6,813 nt of DNA from Oscillospiraceae bacterium (GTDB lineage Bacteria > Bacillota > Clostridia > Oscillospirales > Oscillospiraceae): assembly GCA_031264545.1 (NCBI GenBank), contig JAISDV010000051.1, positions 1 through 6,813 of the forward strand, in the 5' to 3' direction. Of the stretch, positions 6,131 through 6,813 are shown piece after piece. Both the position numbers and the translations under genes were made by a program. Numbering within the stretch: the first letter of the stretch is position 1; the number at the start of each line of letters is the position of its first letter. The notes under the pieces are model-generated. The model ran no database searches. It had not been told where the DNA came from and worked only from the letters and a program-made list of their open reading frames with translations.

Positions 6131-6813
6131 GCTGGCTTCTCCCCAATCAAGCGTTCAAGCAAACAGCAGACCTCCACATGCGCGGTTCTCGGGAACATGT
6201 CCACGGCCTGTCCGCGTTTCGGGCGGTAGCCCAGCTCCGCAAAGCGCTTGAGGTCTCGGGCAAGGGTCGCCGGGTCGCAGGAAACGTAAACGACGCGCGC
6301 GGGCGACATACCGGCGATCTCGTCGATCAGCGCGGGAGAGAGCCCCTTGCGCGGCGGGTTGATGACGACCGCGCCGGGAGTAATGCCCCTTGCGGCGAGC
6401 GCCTTTGCCGCGCCGGCCGCGTCGCCGAGGAGGAATTCGACATTTTCAACGCCGTTTGCCCGCGCGTTGGACCGCGCGTTCCGGACGGCGGCCTCGGCGC
6501 TTTCCGCGCCGTAGACAAATTTTGCGTTCCGGGCGAGACAAAGCGTAATCGTCCCGATGCCGCAGTAGAGGTCGAGCACGGCGCCGGACCCGTCCGGTCC
6601 GGCATAGTCCAGCGCGAGACGATAGAGCTTTTCGGCCTGCCGGGGATTGATCTGGTAAAAGCTCTGCGGGGAGATGCGGAAACGCAGGCCCAGCAGCGTG
6701 TCCTCGATAAATTCGTTACCCCAGAGCGCATGAAGGTCCCCGGCGAGCACCGTGTTGCCGCGCGTCCGGTTGACGCACAGCGCGATACCCGTGAGCTCGG
6801 GGCAGGCCGCCCG
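6127..6813 (-). CDS. rlmD: 23S rRNA (uracil-5-)-methyltransferase, RumA/RlmD family, C-terminal part (5' end outside window)
   Basis: Transfers a methyl group from S-adenosylmethionine to C5 of a uracil in 23S rRNA. The frame is open to the window edge, so 228 residues of a protein that is usually about 400-460 are visible; the N-terminal TRAM domain and any iron-sulfur cysteines lie outside. Motifs, numbered from the edge, are ISPQSFYQINPRQAEKLY (47-64), the SAM-binding LDLYCGIGTITL (80-91), INPPRKGL (151-158, the NPPR/DPPR motif) and YVSCDPATLARDL (176-188), where Cys179 is the catalytic nucleophile. DMFPRTAHVE (205-214) supplies the conserved Glu. A GTG at 6750 is not a real start, because conserved sequence continues above it. 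The stop overlaps the next gene by four bases. Firmicutes carry several paralogues (RlmD, RlmCD, TrmA-like), so the target uridine is uncertain and the symbol is tentative. Confidence 0.92.
   Translation of the reverse strand, partial: RAACPELTGIALCVNRTRGNTVLAGDLHALWGNEFIEDTLLGLRFRISPQSFYQINPRQAEKLYRLALDYAGPDGSGAVLDLYCGIGTITLCLARNAKFVYGAESAEAAVRNARSNARANGVENVEFLLGDAAGAAKALAARGITPGAVVINPPRKGLSPALIDEIAGMSPARVVYVSCDPATLARDLKRFAELGYRPKRGQAVDMFPRTAHVEVCCLLERLIGEKPA

Noticed and set aside
6127..6750. GTG at 6750 as a genuine start of the RNA methyltransferase
   Set aside because: The frame continues to the window edge with family-like sequence (PELTGIALCVNRTRGNT), and the product would lack the N-terminal half of the enzyme. 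The gene is cut by the window, not short.

Overview
The window reads as a chromosomal segment from a GC-rich, monoderm Firmicute of the clostridial type. The reasons are the S-layer homology (SLH) modules on a secreted protein, strong AGGAG-type ribosome binding sites, and proteins that look clostridial. Species cannot be named from the sequence. There is no CRISPR array, no intact insertion sequence, no rRNA and no tRNA.

Layout. Positions 2-466 (+) are the 3' end of an N-acetylglucosamine-6-phosphate deacetylase gene (nagA), cut by the left edge. A 278-base convergent gap (467-744) follows. It holds an AT-rich stretch, a 10-bp palindrome and a perfect 15-bp hairpin that probably ends transcription. 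Positions 745-4070 (-) encode a large secreted surface protein of about 1108 residues: signal peptide, two GLUG-repeat modules, a glycine-rich linker and three C-terminal SLH domains. Its ATG and ribosome binding site are one base out of frame with the rest of the gene. A 243-base gap (4071-4313) separates it from a glycerate 2-kinase of the DUF4147/MOFRL family (4314-5555, -). The gap upstream of the kinase (5556-5836) carries a good extended -10 promoter, two related inverted repeats and two alternating purine-pyrimidine tracts. Positions 5837-6130 (-) encode a small alkyltransferase-like protein, in which tryptophan replaces the acceptor cysteine. It overlaps by four bases the end of a 23S rRNA uracil-5 methyltransferase gene (6127 to beyond 6813, -).

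How the genes relate. The RNA methyltransferase and the alkyltransferase-like gene form a translationally coupled pair. The glycerate kinase appears to have its own promoter and a long leader of about 200 bases. The SLH protein is probably a separate unit. nagA belongs to an amino-sugar catabolic gene group that lies mostly left of the window. The genes do not form one pathway, and no wholly new system is evident. The most notable points are the out-of-frame start of the surface protein and the paired inverted repeats in the kinase leader.
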